The position numbers and the translations under genes were made by a program. From positions 8,000,303 to 8,064,302 of the forward strand of contig CM046870.1 of NCBI GenBank assembly GCA_025617745.1: a DNA stretch of 64,000 bases, in the 5' to 3' direction. The notes beneath the pieces were generated by a model that had not been told where the DNA came from, made no database searches, and saw only the letters and a list, made by a program, of their open reading frames with translations. Below are positions 11,387 to 21,500 of the stretch, piece by piece (positions within the stretch are counted from its first letter, which is position 1; the number at the start of each line of letters is the position of its first letter). The DNA comes from Heliocidaris erythrogramma (Eukaryota; Echinodermata; Echinoidea; Camarodonta; Echinometridae).

Positions 11387-11535
11387 GACTAACGGGTACA
11401 TTAGGTCGACAGTTAACAATGCAGTTTATTTCGTCATAATAGAGACCCCTACATTAGGTCGACAGTTGGTACATTAAGTCGACAGTTGAACAAAGAAAAA
11501 GAACAAAAACTGTCCTCCTAATGTACCCGTTAGTC
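11387..11535. mobile_element. 149-bp TIR element (GTCGAC family), copy e
   Basis: Counterpart of copy d inside duplication copy 2, with the same TIRs. Confidence 0.8.
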
Positions 11536-11562
11536 GTTTATATATTTTGATAAATATATATA

Positions 11563-12951
11563 TCTTATTATATAATACACTAAGGATTTCGGGCTGTTTT
11601 TTTGGTTCAAATAGGCTCCTCCCCTGGCCCTTTCGGTCCCCGCCTTTTGGTACCCACGGGTGGGGAAGGGTTCTTAGGGTGGTGGGAGGCACTTCTTGAG
11701 GGCTGACGTCCCGTCCATATTTCATAAATTCATTTTTAAACATTGAATTTCCGCAGGGAGTAGGCCTAATAATTCCGCCCACCCATAAAGCGGGTCTGTA
11801 GCTTCATGCCCAGCCAACCCATATACCTTTCCCTGTGAAGGGGAGCTATTCCGCAGAACGACATGGCCATATATCCACATGGCTTCAGTGTACAGTACAG
11901 TATTATACACACGTGTTAGATCACAGGTATAGAGTTACATCATTTGAAGCTTCATGGTCACACACACAGTTTAGTGTGTATGTTTCACGACGTTCGCTCC
12001 CGGTAATTTGACACTTTCTCAGAAAATCTGATAAGAAGAAAATTCCTTCGAAAATATTTCCATAATGATTATGAATACGTATAATGATATTAATCCCTTA
12101 TCCCCTCGCCCTGAGGGTGATGGGATGACAATGGAATGGGGGGAACTGGAGGGGGGGCGGGGATAGTAGGGGGAGTCAATCCGTCGGTCCTCCCAAGACC
12201 CATATACGGGGGCCATAATCCCCCTGAAAATAAAATGACAAATTCATTTTTTCTCATTATTGCATCCTCTACAGGGGACGTACCGCTAATTATGGATGTT
12301 ACTCTGAGTATTAATAAACCACAGACTCATGGCAATTAGATCAAATCGCTCCCTCTAGGTCTATGCATGGATATTCTACTCGAACATTATTATATCCATA
12401 TCATCAATTTTCATCAAGATTAAAAGGAATTTTCTTCAAAACTCATGCAAGCTTTGGATAAATAAGACATAATTATTCACATGATCAGGGGCGGATCCAG
12501 AATTTTAGCATAAGGCGGGGAAAACAAGTGCAGGTTTGTCAAATTTTGGAAAAGGCAGACCTGAGGTGGGGGGGGGGGGGTGGACCTCAGACCTAGAAAA
12601 TTCGCTCAGGAGGGGGTGGTTATGCGGGGTCCCTCCATAATTCTCTGACAAGCCAAAAAAAGGTTTCATTCTAAAAGGGGGCGGGGGCACGATCAACAAA
12701 AGGGCGGATCGTCTATGGTCAAAATGCATACTTTCCTGCCTTTGAACGGGGGAGGGGGTGGCACGGGCCAGAAGCACCTCCCCCCCCCCCCCCCGGGTCC
12801 GCCAATGGACATGTTGTAAATACTTCTTGGTAAAAATAACTCTACCCAACTTTTTTATTTATTCACTTGATTATTGTAACAAATATACGGTACGGTGGTT
12901 AATCATAAACACAGCTAGCGCCCGTGGATGTCCACGGGCTGCTTCTGCTAG
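11563..12951 (+). mobile_element. Non-autonomous Helitron, 1,389 bp
   Basis: It starts with TCTTATTATATAATACACTA after an A, and ends with a 9-bp-stem hairpin (GCCCGTGGA, TG loop, TCCACGGGC, 12920-12939), eight bases, CTAG, then T. A 5' TC, a 3' hairpin, a CTRR end, insertion between A and T, and no target duplication are the diagnostic Helitron features. The paralogous site in duplication copy 1 (about 10081-10100) is an uninterrupted TA repeat, so both ends are fixed by an empty site. No Rep/helicase is encoded. A hAT-like MITE (12486-12807) is nested inside. Confidence 0.88.
12486..12807. mobile_element. hAT-like MITE nested in the Helitron
   Basis: Starts CAGGGGCGGATCCAG and ends GGTCCGCCAATG. 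The flanks CACATGAT and GACATGTT share ACATG-T, consistent with a decayed 8-bp duplication. The interior is rich in G and C runs. Confidence 0.6.
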
Positions 12952-14370
12952 TATATATATATTGGTTTTAGCATGGCTGCTATTGCGGCGCTTTAGTCAG
13001 TTAGTAGTTTGATCAAAGACTTTTATACTCTTTGGTTTGATGAACTAATTCCTCAAAGGTACCCACTTACTTCACTTGAGTCGAGTGTGGCAAATTTAGA
13101 ATAATGTTTTGCGAAAGAGATAAATCACTGAAAGGCAAAATGCTGAGAAGTTGAGAGGTAATTTTGGTAAGCCAGAAGGGCTTTAACGCTGTTTTAATGA
13201 TACGAGAATCTGCAGACAATAATGTTTTAAAGCAGAAAACCGGAGAAATGTCCCATAAAATAAGAAATAGGACAAATTATACATTTTTGGAAAGCTAATC
13301 CCCCAAAGAATACGATGAAATTAAATTTTAGAGATGTAAGCTTGTTCAAAAAGATTATCAGGACTTTTTTTCAAGACCCCTGACAGGGTCTCAGATGAGC
13401 CACGAAAGAGAGAATTCTTGCACTAGAAAAATGACGTCATTCTCGGGACAGCTAGCTTACGGTATACGACTTGACTGTACTGTAGCTGTATGAATCGTAT
13501 ATGTGTGTGTGGCTGCTGCAGTGATTCACCCAGTGATTGATGGAATGACGGTGTGATTCCAGGTTCTAACATCTGAATCAGGGCCAAAATCAGACATTTT
13601 GTCGACAAGATTTTCAAAGATTGGAAGAAATCAGTAGCTTACCTCGAACCGTGAACGTTATGTGCGCGTGCTGTATTGACGTGATCGTGAGCTAGCTAGA
13701 AGCAAGCAAGCGTGTCCCGAGTATTACGTCACATTTCCAAGGTTGAAAAAGAAACTGCTCGCGGGGCGAAAATATGCGAATATTTTGGCACACATATGAA
13801 ACAGAATAATATTAATTTATGAAAACCTATGGATTTTGAATGGTGATGGAATGTTTTAGGGCATCTTCCCGTTTCCGTTGATACCAAATTGATTGCATTT
13901 TGATTTGTTTGTACATCTCCGAGTAACACCTTTAAACGGATCAGGGCTACCCCGGCACTAGGGCCAACTCGAACTCGGGGGAAATCGCCGGGTTATCATG
14001 GTTATCCAAGAGAGGGCTGAATCGTAAATACTTGCATCAATTTTGCATTCAGTACGTCTTTTAGAACATCCACAAAATAGTTACTAAAAAGGTAATGTGG
14101 AAAATTTCAAGAGGATGTATTCTATAGAACATGAAATTTATGGTTATCTAAAGGTCCGACATGTAGCTTAAACTTGAGAAGTCTTATCGCCGCCTGATGC
14201 CGAGTTGGCACACGTGCCGAGTGAGCCCGACCCCGCTTTAAACCTACCGACTGGTTTCGGGGTTCTGCGGCGTCTCCTTCGTCGACTCCATGCTTCTGTG
14301 TCAAATCATACAAAAATATTTGTTGTCGTTAATCTCTTTTCTTTACAGATGATGTTGATTACTTTTCATG

Positions 14371-14855
14371 CATTTTCGTAATGCATTCAAATAGACTAGT
14401 TCCCAAAGTTATTCAAATTTATGGATGTTTCTTTCCTGGGGACCTAATAACGACAATAACTACAATACTTGGAATCCAGTTTGCATGCATTACTTGTTGC
14501 TATGTCTGACAAGCTTCTGACAAGCTTTCAGGTTGTCAAGAACAACCTTTGTTTTAAAAATATGCATAAGATTTGAATATATTTGTGAACAGGTCTATTT
14601 TATACTTAACTCTTTGTCAAACTCCAAGTAATGAACTATTACATCCACCTGTTACAAGTCATTGTATTTTAATAGTCAGATGCAGATTGCACCATTAAGT
14701 GTTGCCAGGTTGGGCAACCCAACAACGCCTAATACATGCAATTCACATTCTGACTATTGAAAAATAATAGCTTTTTACATGTGAATGTATTAGTTCATTA
14801 CTTGGGTAGCTCTACTCTAAGTAAACGTGTATAAATTTGAATACATTACGAAAAT
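14371..14855. mobile_element. Diverged inverted-repeat element
   Basis: CATTTTCGTAATGCATTCAA at the left end is matched in reverse by TTGAATACATTACGAAAATG at the right. Further inverted matches (TAATAGTCAGA / TCTGACTATT) approach a centre near 14712. It is non-coding. Confidence 0.5.
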
Positions 14856-15362
14856 GGCCTATTCCATCGAGAAAGAAGCTGTCTAGAAGATATTCTGAAC
14901 GGTTGATAGTGTAGTCAAGATGAACAAATGGGCAATTTCGTGATTAGCTATGTTACATTTCGAGGTATCTTCTACATCATATTTGGCTACTAAATGAAGA
15001 TGCATTGACAATATATTTCCTTTTTGGAAGTGTCTTTACATCCAGCCCAGGGCTACATCACACTTTTGAAATAAGCTCATGAGACATATTCAATTGAGTG
15101 ATAACGAAAACTTACATTCCGGTTGTTACAATGCAAGACATTACCAAAACAAGGGTCCATCTGAGACAAAGTTATGTTATAACATTGCTGATGTCTTAAG
15201 AAGTTTATTTGACGAAAAAAATTGGATGTAAATCTCTTCACTTTGAACAACAACAACAAAAACAATTGTTAGTTACGTTACATGTAAGTTACGTTACACC
15301 TTGAAAATCATGAAATAATGGGGTTTTAACAATTTCAAAATTTTGTCAAAAGGGGCCTGAGC

Positions 15363-15389
15363 TTTCGATCCTAGCAGAATCTTCGTCAG
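15363..15389 (-). ncRNA. Hammerhead-ribozyme-like core motif (copy 4)
   Basis: Minus strand CTGACGA, extra A, stem GATTC/GGATC, then GAAA. The motif and at least 15 bp beyond it match 2145-2186, so this is a solo remnant of the same Penelope-related repeat. Confidence 0.4.
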
Positions 15390-16349
15390 AAAATCGTCAA
15401 AGTTTGCTAAAACCTAAATTTTATACATTTCTTGTGTAGTCCAAAATAATTCAATTCATGTACAGTTTCAGATTGTCCATGAAGAAGGCAAGCAAGGATC
15501 AAACTAGTGGTAGAACATGATTGCCACAGTCTATTTAAACATATAATCCCAATGCCAACCATCTTGGTCTTAAATTTTTTTGCCATGTCTCAGTAATCGT
15601 TTAATCGCCCAGATGTGTATTAGGCATATTAGGTTGTAAAATCATCAAGATGATAACAAATTGACATAATCTTACTAAAAATCTCAAACAACAAGAGCCC
15701 TGGACAGGTGTGGTATATTATACACAAACATATGGCATCAGACGTCGGTGAAAAGTATAACTAATTTTAGCGTTGTTTAGAATACGAGAGCACTTCACTT
15801 CACTTCGCGTGTAGGCTATATATGAAAAACGTAACTGCAATATAATATAATTCTTCCACAAGTACAAATTTGCACAAGGCACTTAGGTTATGAAAATGTT
15901 AAACATATGAGCTAAAGTCTTTCAGAAAACCTTTTTCAATATAAGCTGAAATTCTTTTAATTATATTTGAATTTCACAGTACAGTACATTGAGCAGAAAC
16001 TCACCCGCACCACATGAAAATGAGGCAACTAATATACATGTCAAAAGCAAGATGCCAATTTTCCCCATAATTAATCGCTGTTGCTAGTCGAGGCAGTGCG
16101 CCAATAAATTCGCGAAGACCATCCCGTCTCAAAAACGTTCACCGGGCACTAACATTGACAAGCGTTCGTGTCCGTTATAAATATTAGAAAAAACGAGAAG
16201 TAAATGTCGTCACGTGGTTGAGTCAGATAATCAAGTTAGCATATGACGTATTGAGTGTGGTATGAAGGTGTGTGTGAGGGTGTGTGTGTCTGTGTTAAAT
16301 GGGTTTTTGTACAGAGGTGTATCAATCAGATATGATTATTTATGTCTGG

Positions 16350-16470
16350 GGATCGACCTTTAAGGTCACCATCCGAAAGAAGTGACTCGGTTTCGAACCG
16401 GGATTCGATCAGAGTCAGTTTGTGGTGAAGACAGAGACCCGACGGTACCACGAGACTACCGGCAGACCAA
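16350..16470 (-). repeat. tRNA-derived SINE-like fragment
   Basis: On the minus strand, TAGTCTCGTGGTA (A-box-like) is followed about 45 bp later by GATCGAATCCCGG (B-box-like). A related border, GATCGACCTTTAA, is found again near 63770. Confidence 0.4.
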
Positions 16471-17237
16471 CTCACATCCCAACTAGATAGATAACCTTAT
16501 ACAGTTGTCCTTTTCAGTATTAATAAAGTGTAAGGAGTCTTTTTTTTCAATAACAACCCATATGTCATTTTACATGACTGCTTCGTAATTGTGATCGGAA
16601 AATTCGGACAAAAATTAATTTCGCAGCTTGAAGACGAATACCCAAATGTAAAGATAAGTACATCTGAGTAAGTATTAATATATGTACATGAATATACGTA
16701 GTGTTTTCTTTAAATATTATAGGGGGGGTGTTTTGGTCTGTGTGCGCGTGTGGGTTTGTGTCTGTGTCTTTGTGTTTTTTATCTGAATGCACTTGTGTAT
16801 TCATCATTTAATGTCTATGTAGCAACAGTATTTATTCGTTTCAACCTAAAAAAATAAAAAGTGGTACTCTTATTCAGTTTGACATTACTATTTGGGATGT
16901 GGCTGGAAATTTCTGCCCGCAAGTGTATTAGTGAGTTTGACAAATGTGTGCATTTTAGGACCTCTTTCATTTTGAGCATATTTTTCTTCTTCTTTTGTTC
17001 TTCTTTAATAAATATTTCAAAGTCTAGTCGGTAAAGTTCAATATTTAAAGCTGTGACCTTTTTCAAATCTCAAAATTTGCTCAAGGTTTATCTAACAATA
17101 CGTTTTTGTGTTTCCAAAGTCTTGCGCCTCTCAACACCAATGCTTCAGCTTCAGTTAGTAGTAGTATTACTAGATGTATTATGATTTAAATTGATACCTT
17201 GATGGCATTCATCCGTAAATGCCTTAATACCGAGCGG

Positions 17238-17688
17238 CATCATTTTGAAAATGACATGAAAACCCAGTTGTGCCAGATTTGGGTAAAACCGTAAAAAACG
17301 TTAGGATTACATGCGAACGTGACCCGAGGTTTGGTATAAAAGGCACATAAGGCAGAAAAATGTCAAATTTGGCAATTGCCCATCTCAGGAGGGGACACCT
17401 TTTCCATTACAAGAGGGGCACTTTTTTGTCGCTCGAAGGAAGTCTATTGATTTGGGAAAATCTGTGAGTGTACACCCCTGCTAGCCGGGCAGTAGTCATC
17501 AGCCCATGTTTTACGTAAATTCTGAAGTTCTTTTTGGATGCATATCATCACACAATGGGTATCTTGTTTATCATATCTCCTAAATATTACATGTCCCGTA
17601 CGTCATGTTCTCGTGTGATACTAACGTTTTAACGGTTTTACCAAAATCTGGCACAAATTGATTTTTACATGCCATTTTCAAAACATTG
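17238..17688. mobile_element. ~450-bp inverted-repeat element (MITE)
   Basis: The left arm (ATTTTGAAAATGACATG, then TTGTGCCAGATTTGGG and TAAAACCGT) is matched in inverse order and orientation by the right arm at 17620-17688. It is non-coding. Confidence 0.65.
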
Positions 17689-18008
17689 TTGCTCTATTAT
17701 ATATTTGACGCGAGTGTGGATCAATTCCATCACTGTATCATTAAAAAGCACATTACTTCTTCTTCATGAAAAACAAAGAATTATATTAATAAGGCTTATA
17801 GTTCGATCACAATAATCCTTTGTTTTGGTGTTTCGTTTATTCTGGGACGCATCGTACAGTCACTTCGACCCCATAGATTTAATGAGGGTCTCTCAAAACA
17901 GAGTGCAATTGTATAATATAAAACTGTGGAGCTGCTTCGGCGATGATTGCTACGAGTCAATTTCGTACACAAACCGAATCCTACACTTTAACCCTGAAAC
18001 AAAACTAT

Positions 18009-18184
18009 TGGGGTGTTGCAAGAAAGTTGCAATCAATCGCAAATTGTAAAGCAAATTAGAACAACCATTCTGAATGGTTCAGGGTCTGCCCATTCAAGAA
18101 CATGCGCTTGCAACAATGATTTTGATTGGTCAGTACCGATCAGTTGCAACTTGCAATCAATCGCAACTTTCTTGCAACACCCCA
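18009..18184. mobile_element. 176-bp MITE
   Basis: Ends TGGGGTGTTGCAAGAAAGTT and its inverse AACTTTCTTGCAACACCCCA, extended by GCAATCAATCGCAA on both sides. It lies about 230 bp upstream of the first coding exon, so it may sit in the promoter or a 5' intron. Confidence 0.8.
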
Positions 18185-18185
18185 T

Positions 18186-18300
18186 AAGTCTATATCTAAC
18201 CCAACCCTAACCCTTAACCTCACCTAAAACCCTACTGCAACCCTAACCATATATCTCTGACGAAATAAAGTTTGGAGCATAATTATGTCGGAGCACCATT
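18186..18300. repeat. CCCTAACC-rich interspersed repeat, copy 1
   Basis: A block of degenerate AACCCTAACC words is followed by TATATCTCTGACGAAATAAA and GTCGGAGCACC. The same order recurs at 37015-37315 and 63375-63515, so this is a dispersed SINE-like family rather than telomere. Confidence 0.6.
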
Positions 18301-18453
18301 TCTTTCACGCCAATCACACTGACCACTGAATGGGATGGTTTAAATGGATATGCAGAAATAAATAGTTTTAACGTGAATCATGCCTGCTACCTCTAATATT
18401 TTTCCTTTTCTGTAGCAAGTTTCCGTCTGTCATTGCTGAGTTCTTGCGGTGAA

Positions 18454-18505
18454 ATGAATCGTGCCTTGATACTGATGTTTATACTGCTACTGGTGTCTCA
18501 AGCAG
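18454..18505 (+). CDS. Exon 1: signal peptide
   Basis: MNRALILMFILLLVSQA has a short basic start and a strong hydrophobic core ending in a plausible signal-peptidase site. The first ATG directly before the hydrophobic core was chosen; the frame is open upstream only through TTG. The donor follows GCAG with GTGATG, phase 1. A good acceptor (TTTCCTTTTCTGTAG, ending 18415) suggests a separate 5' UTR exon lies upstream. Confidence 0.85.
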
Positions 18506-21500
18506 GTGATGATACAACATCAACACCGTTGTTAGTAGAAAGCGAAGATTTTATATATATATTTATATCAATTAAGAGACATGGTATCCATGTACATATA
18601 GGTATTTATGCATTCAGGTATAATGTTTATTGGGATGTATTGGGAAATAATGCATCATTAAATATAGCAGTTCAGAGTTTCCTTAAGGTCTTAAAATCAG
18701 CATTTCCTCCTCAATTTGGCACCAGTTTTACTCTTAATTTTCCACACCTAGATCTTGATCTACAAACCAATGTGAATGAAAATTTCTCAATTGAACAAAA
18801 AATTGCCAATTTTTACACTTAAAATTGTGGGTATAAATTTCATCCAAAGTTGACAATTTAGAGACTTTTATGATTATTTACAATTAAATTTTTCTTATCC
18901 TTGAACGGCACACTCTAAAAATGTTAGTCATGCATAATGTGCATCTTCTGGCATTCTCTATAAAAAACATGAGAAAACACTGAACTGCTGTGGGTTAACA
19001 TTCGCTATTCGTAATGTTTTTTGTCTTTTAAATTAAGATGCCTGGCGTCGTCGGCGTCGTCGAAGGACCCCACCACCTCCCCCACCAGGTACATCATGCA
19101 AGCTCATAAGCTTCCTCATGTTCATAATCCATTTAGATTTCATGGGGGAACGAAAAGTACAACTGTCTTATTGCGTAGACACAATACATACCCTTTTCTG
19201 TCATTATACACCAATACATTAATGAACAAGATATTATATTGCTGTTAAAGACTGCAAATGTCCTCCCCCTATCCGATGGGGGAAGATAAAGAAAGATAGA
19301 GATTGAATAATTAGGGCAAGGTAAAAAGAAATGATACGACTCCTAGCCCACCTCCACCTCAATCTACAGCCTTATTCTTGTGCATATTATTCACGAAATT
19401 TTCGATGCCCCCTTAACGTCAATACCCTCTTACTGGTTGGATCGACACTATGCTACTGACACTACACCTCTCTGTTGAATTCATTTGGTAAATATAGTTA
19501 ACAATTCCTGTGAATTTTGGTTAGAATAAATTTTTCATATTCATCAGAACATAATATTTTCAATATACATGTAAAGAGCTGGAATCGAATATCATAACCA
19601 TTTTTTTTTTCTTCCAAGATACGACCCCTCCAACCCTCAACGGCTGTTCTTCCCTTGGAAATCAGTACACAACTACATCTACTGCCAGGATAACATGGAC
19701 TGAACCAACATGCTCCGATTCGAGATCTTCATGTACTGTTACGTAAGAATTACTGGCACGATATTGATTGATTGGTTATTGATTAATCGATGGATAAATT
19801 AGTTGATTCTTTGATGGACTGATCAATGATATCTAACGGCTTATTTATGTTACCTGACTGGTAGGAATGCAAGTATACTCTTGTAGATCCTGAGGAATGA
19901 GGATTTAAATCTAAAAGGGCACTAGAGTATCGAATTTTTTCGAAACCTGGATCCTACACACAGAGAAATATTTCCTTAATATTTCATTATGTAAACTTCC
20001 TTTTGTAAAATTTTTACTTAATATATGTAAAATTGTCTCAAATGAATGTTTTTATGTAGTATTTTACTAAGTATTTGTAATGAATTACATTTCGCATATA
20101 ATGTGTCATGCAAAATGTAAAATTTTATGTAACATTTACTTAGCACTATTTAAGTAAAACTCATTTTGCAAAAGAAATGCCTATTATGTAAAATGTGTTA
20201 AGTACAAGTATTTTTTTAAAGGGAATTTTATCATGCAGATGTTCTAAGTCATCATTAAGTGAAATGTTTTGGAAACTATTGTGTATAAAATACATTTTAC
20301 GAATGTCAGTTGACATTAACATGATTTTGATACACAGTTATGTAAAACTGACTGAACAAATCTTGCAAAATAACACTGTAAGATATTTCTTCATAAAGAT
20401 TTTGCAATATTGCCCTTTTCGTTAAGTTTATTTAACATGCACAGTGTAATTTGTCGTCATTAAGTAAAATGTTTTGCAAACGGTTTTGTAAAAAATGCAT
20501 CTTCGTATTTTCCCTCAATATTGGGGAAAACACTTATATGAATATTCATGATTTTCAGTAGCGTATGGTTTGGGGTGGCCCGATTTTAATAACTGTCACC
20601 AAATGCATAAAAAATTATAAGGGGTATATAACAGCTTGCACTAGACCGTACGAACTAGCTTAAATAGCTTAAATTAGGATAGGTTAGGATTAGGATTGAT
20701 AAGGTAAGACCCAGAAAGACGTAACAAGCAGGTTTAATTTTTTTTTACCTAGGTTGGAGGAAAAAGGAAACAATTGGGCAACTGAATTTGCCCAAGCACA
20801 AAATACATTTGTGGAATTGTTTGTTAGGTAAAATTTACACATGAATTTTATTTTAAGTACCTATATTTAACATGACATTTTACATAATTATCGTCGAATA
20901 TTTTGTTAGCTAAAATTTACACAAGTTCCTATTTAACAAAACAATTTACATAATTTTGGTAAAACATTTTGTTAAGTAAATTTTACAAAAAAGTTATGGA
21001 GTTCCTATTTAACATAATTTTTTACATAATTTTTGTAAAAATTTCTCTGTGTGTAGACCGAAAGTTCTGTCTCTCGTTCGTTAGCTCCTCACTTAGAGAC
21101 AGAAACGGCCGTATCACTCTGCTGTGCAAACCGAATACACATTGACTTACACATTGGCGGATCCAGGGGGGGGCACAGCCGGCCCGTGCCCCCCCCCCCC
21201 TTTTTGGAAGAGAAGTATGAATTTTTACCATAGACGATCCGCCATTTCCGCGATTGTGCCCCCCCCCTTTTTTTTTTAGAGTGAAGACTTTTTTTTGTTT
21301 TGCTTGTCAGAGAATTATGGAGGGAAACTGGACCCCATAACCCCTTACTAAGCGATTTTTTAAGGTTTGGCGAAATTTTTTTTTTTTTTTACCTGAGCGA
21401 CTTTTCGAGAAGCTGGCGAGACTCGAAAAATACGGGTCTACCTTTTCACAAACTTTCATTTTTGTGCCCCCTCTTTTACAAAATCCTGGATCCGCCCCTG

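Larger units (their letters stand above)
10154..13015. repeat. Tandem segmental duplication, copy 2 (Helitron-interrupted)
   Basis: Direct repeat of 8685-10153, beginning with the same AGGCAATTATATGATAAC and ending with the same 56-bp block (12960-13015, ending GTTTGATCA). It is longer only because a Helitron (11563-12951) sits in its terminal TA repeat. The close similarity suggests a recent duplication. Confidence 0.9.
13016..17237. other. Gene-free stretch upstream of the sushi/HYR gene
   Basis: No coding region is supported. Contents include a weak inverted-repeat element (about 14371-14855), a hammerhead-like motif (15363), a TG microsatellite (about 16258-16300) and a tRNA-like SINE piece on the minus strand (about 16350-16470). 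Nothing was recognisable as a promoter. Confidence 0.5.

Noticed and set aside
16815-17066. Small minus-strand Lys-rich frame
   Set aside because: AT-rich chance frame without support.
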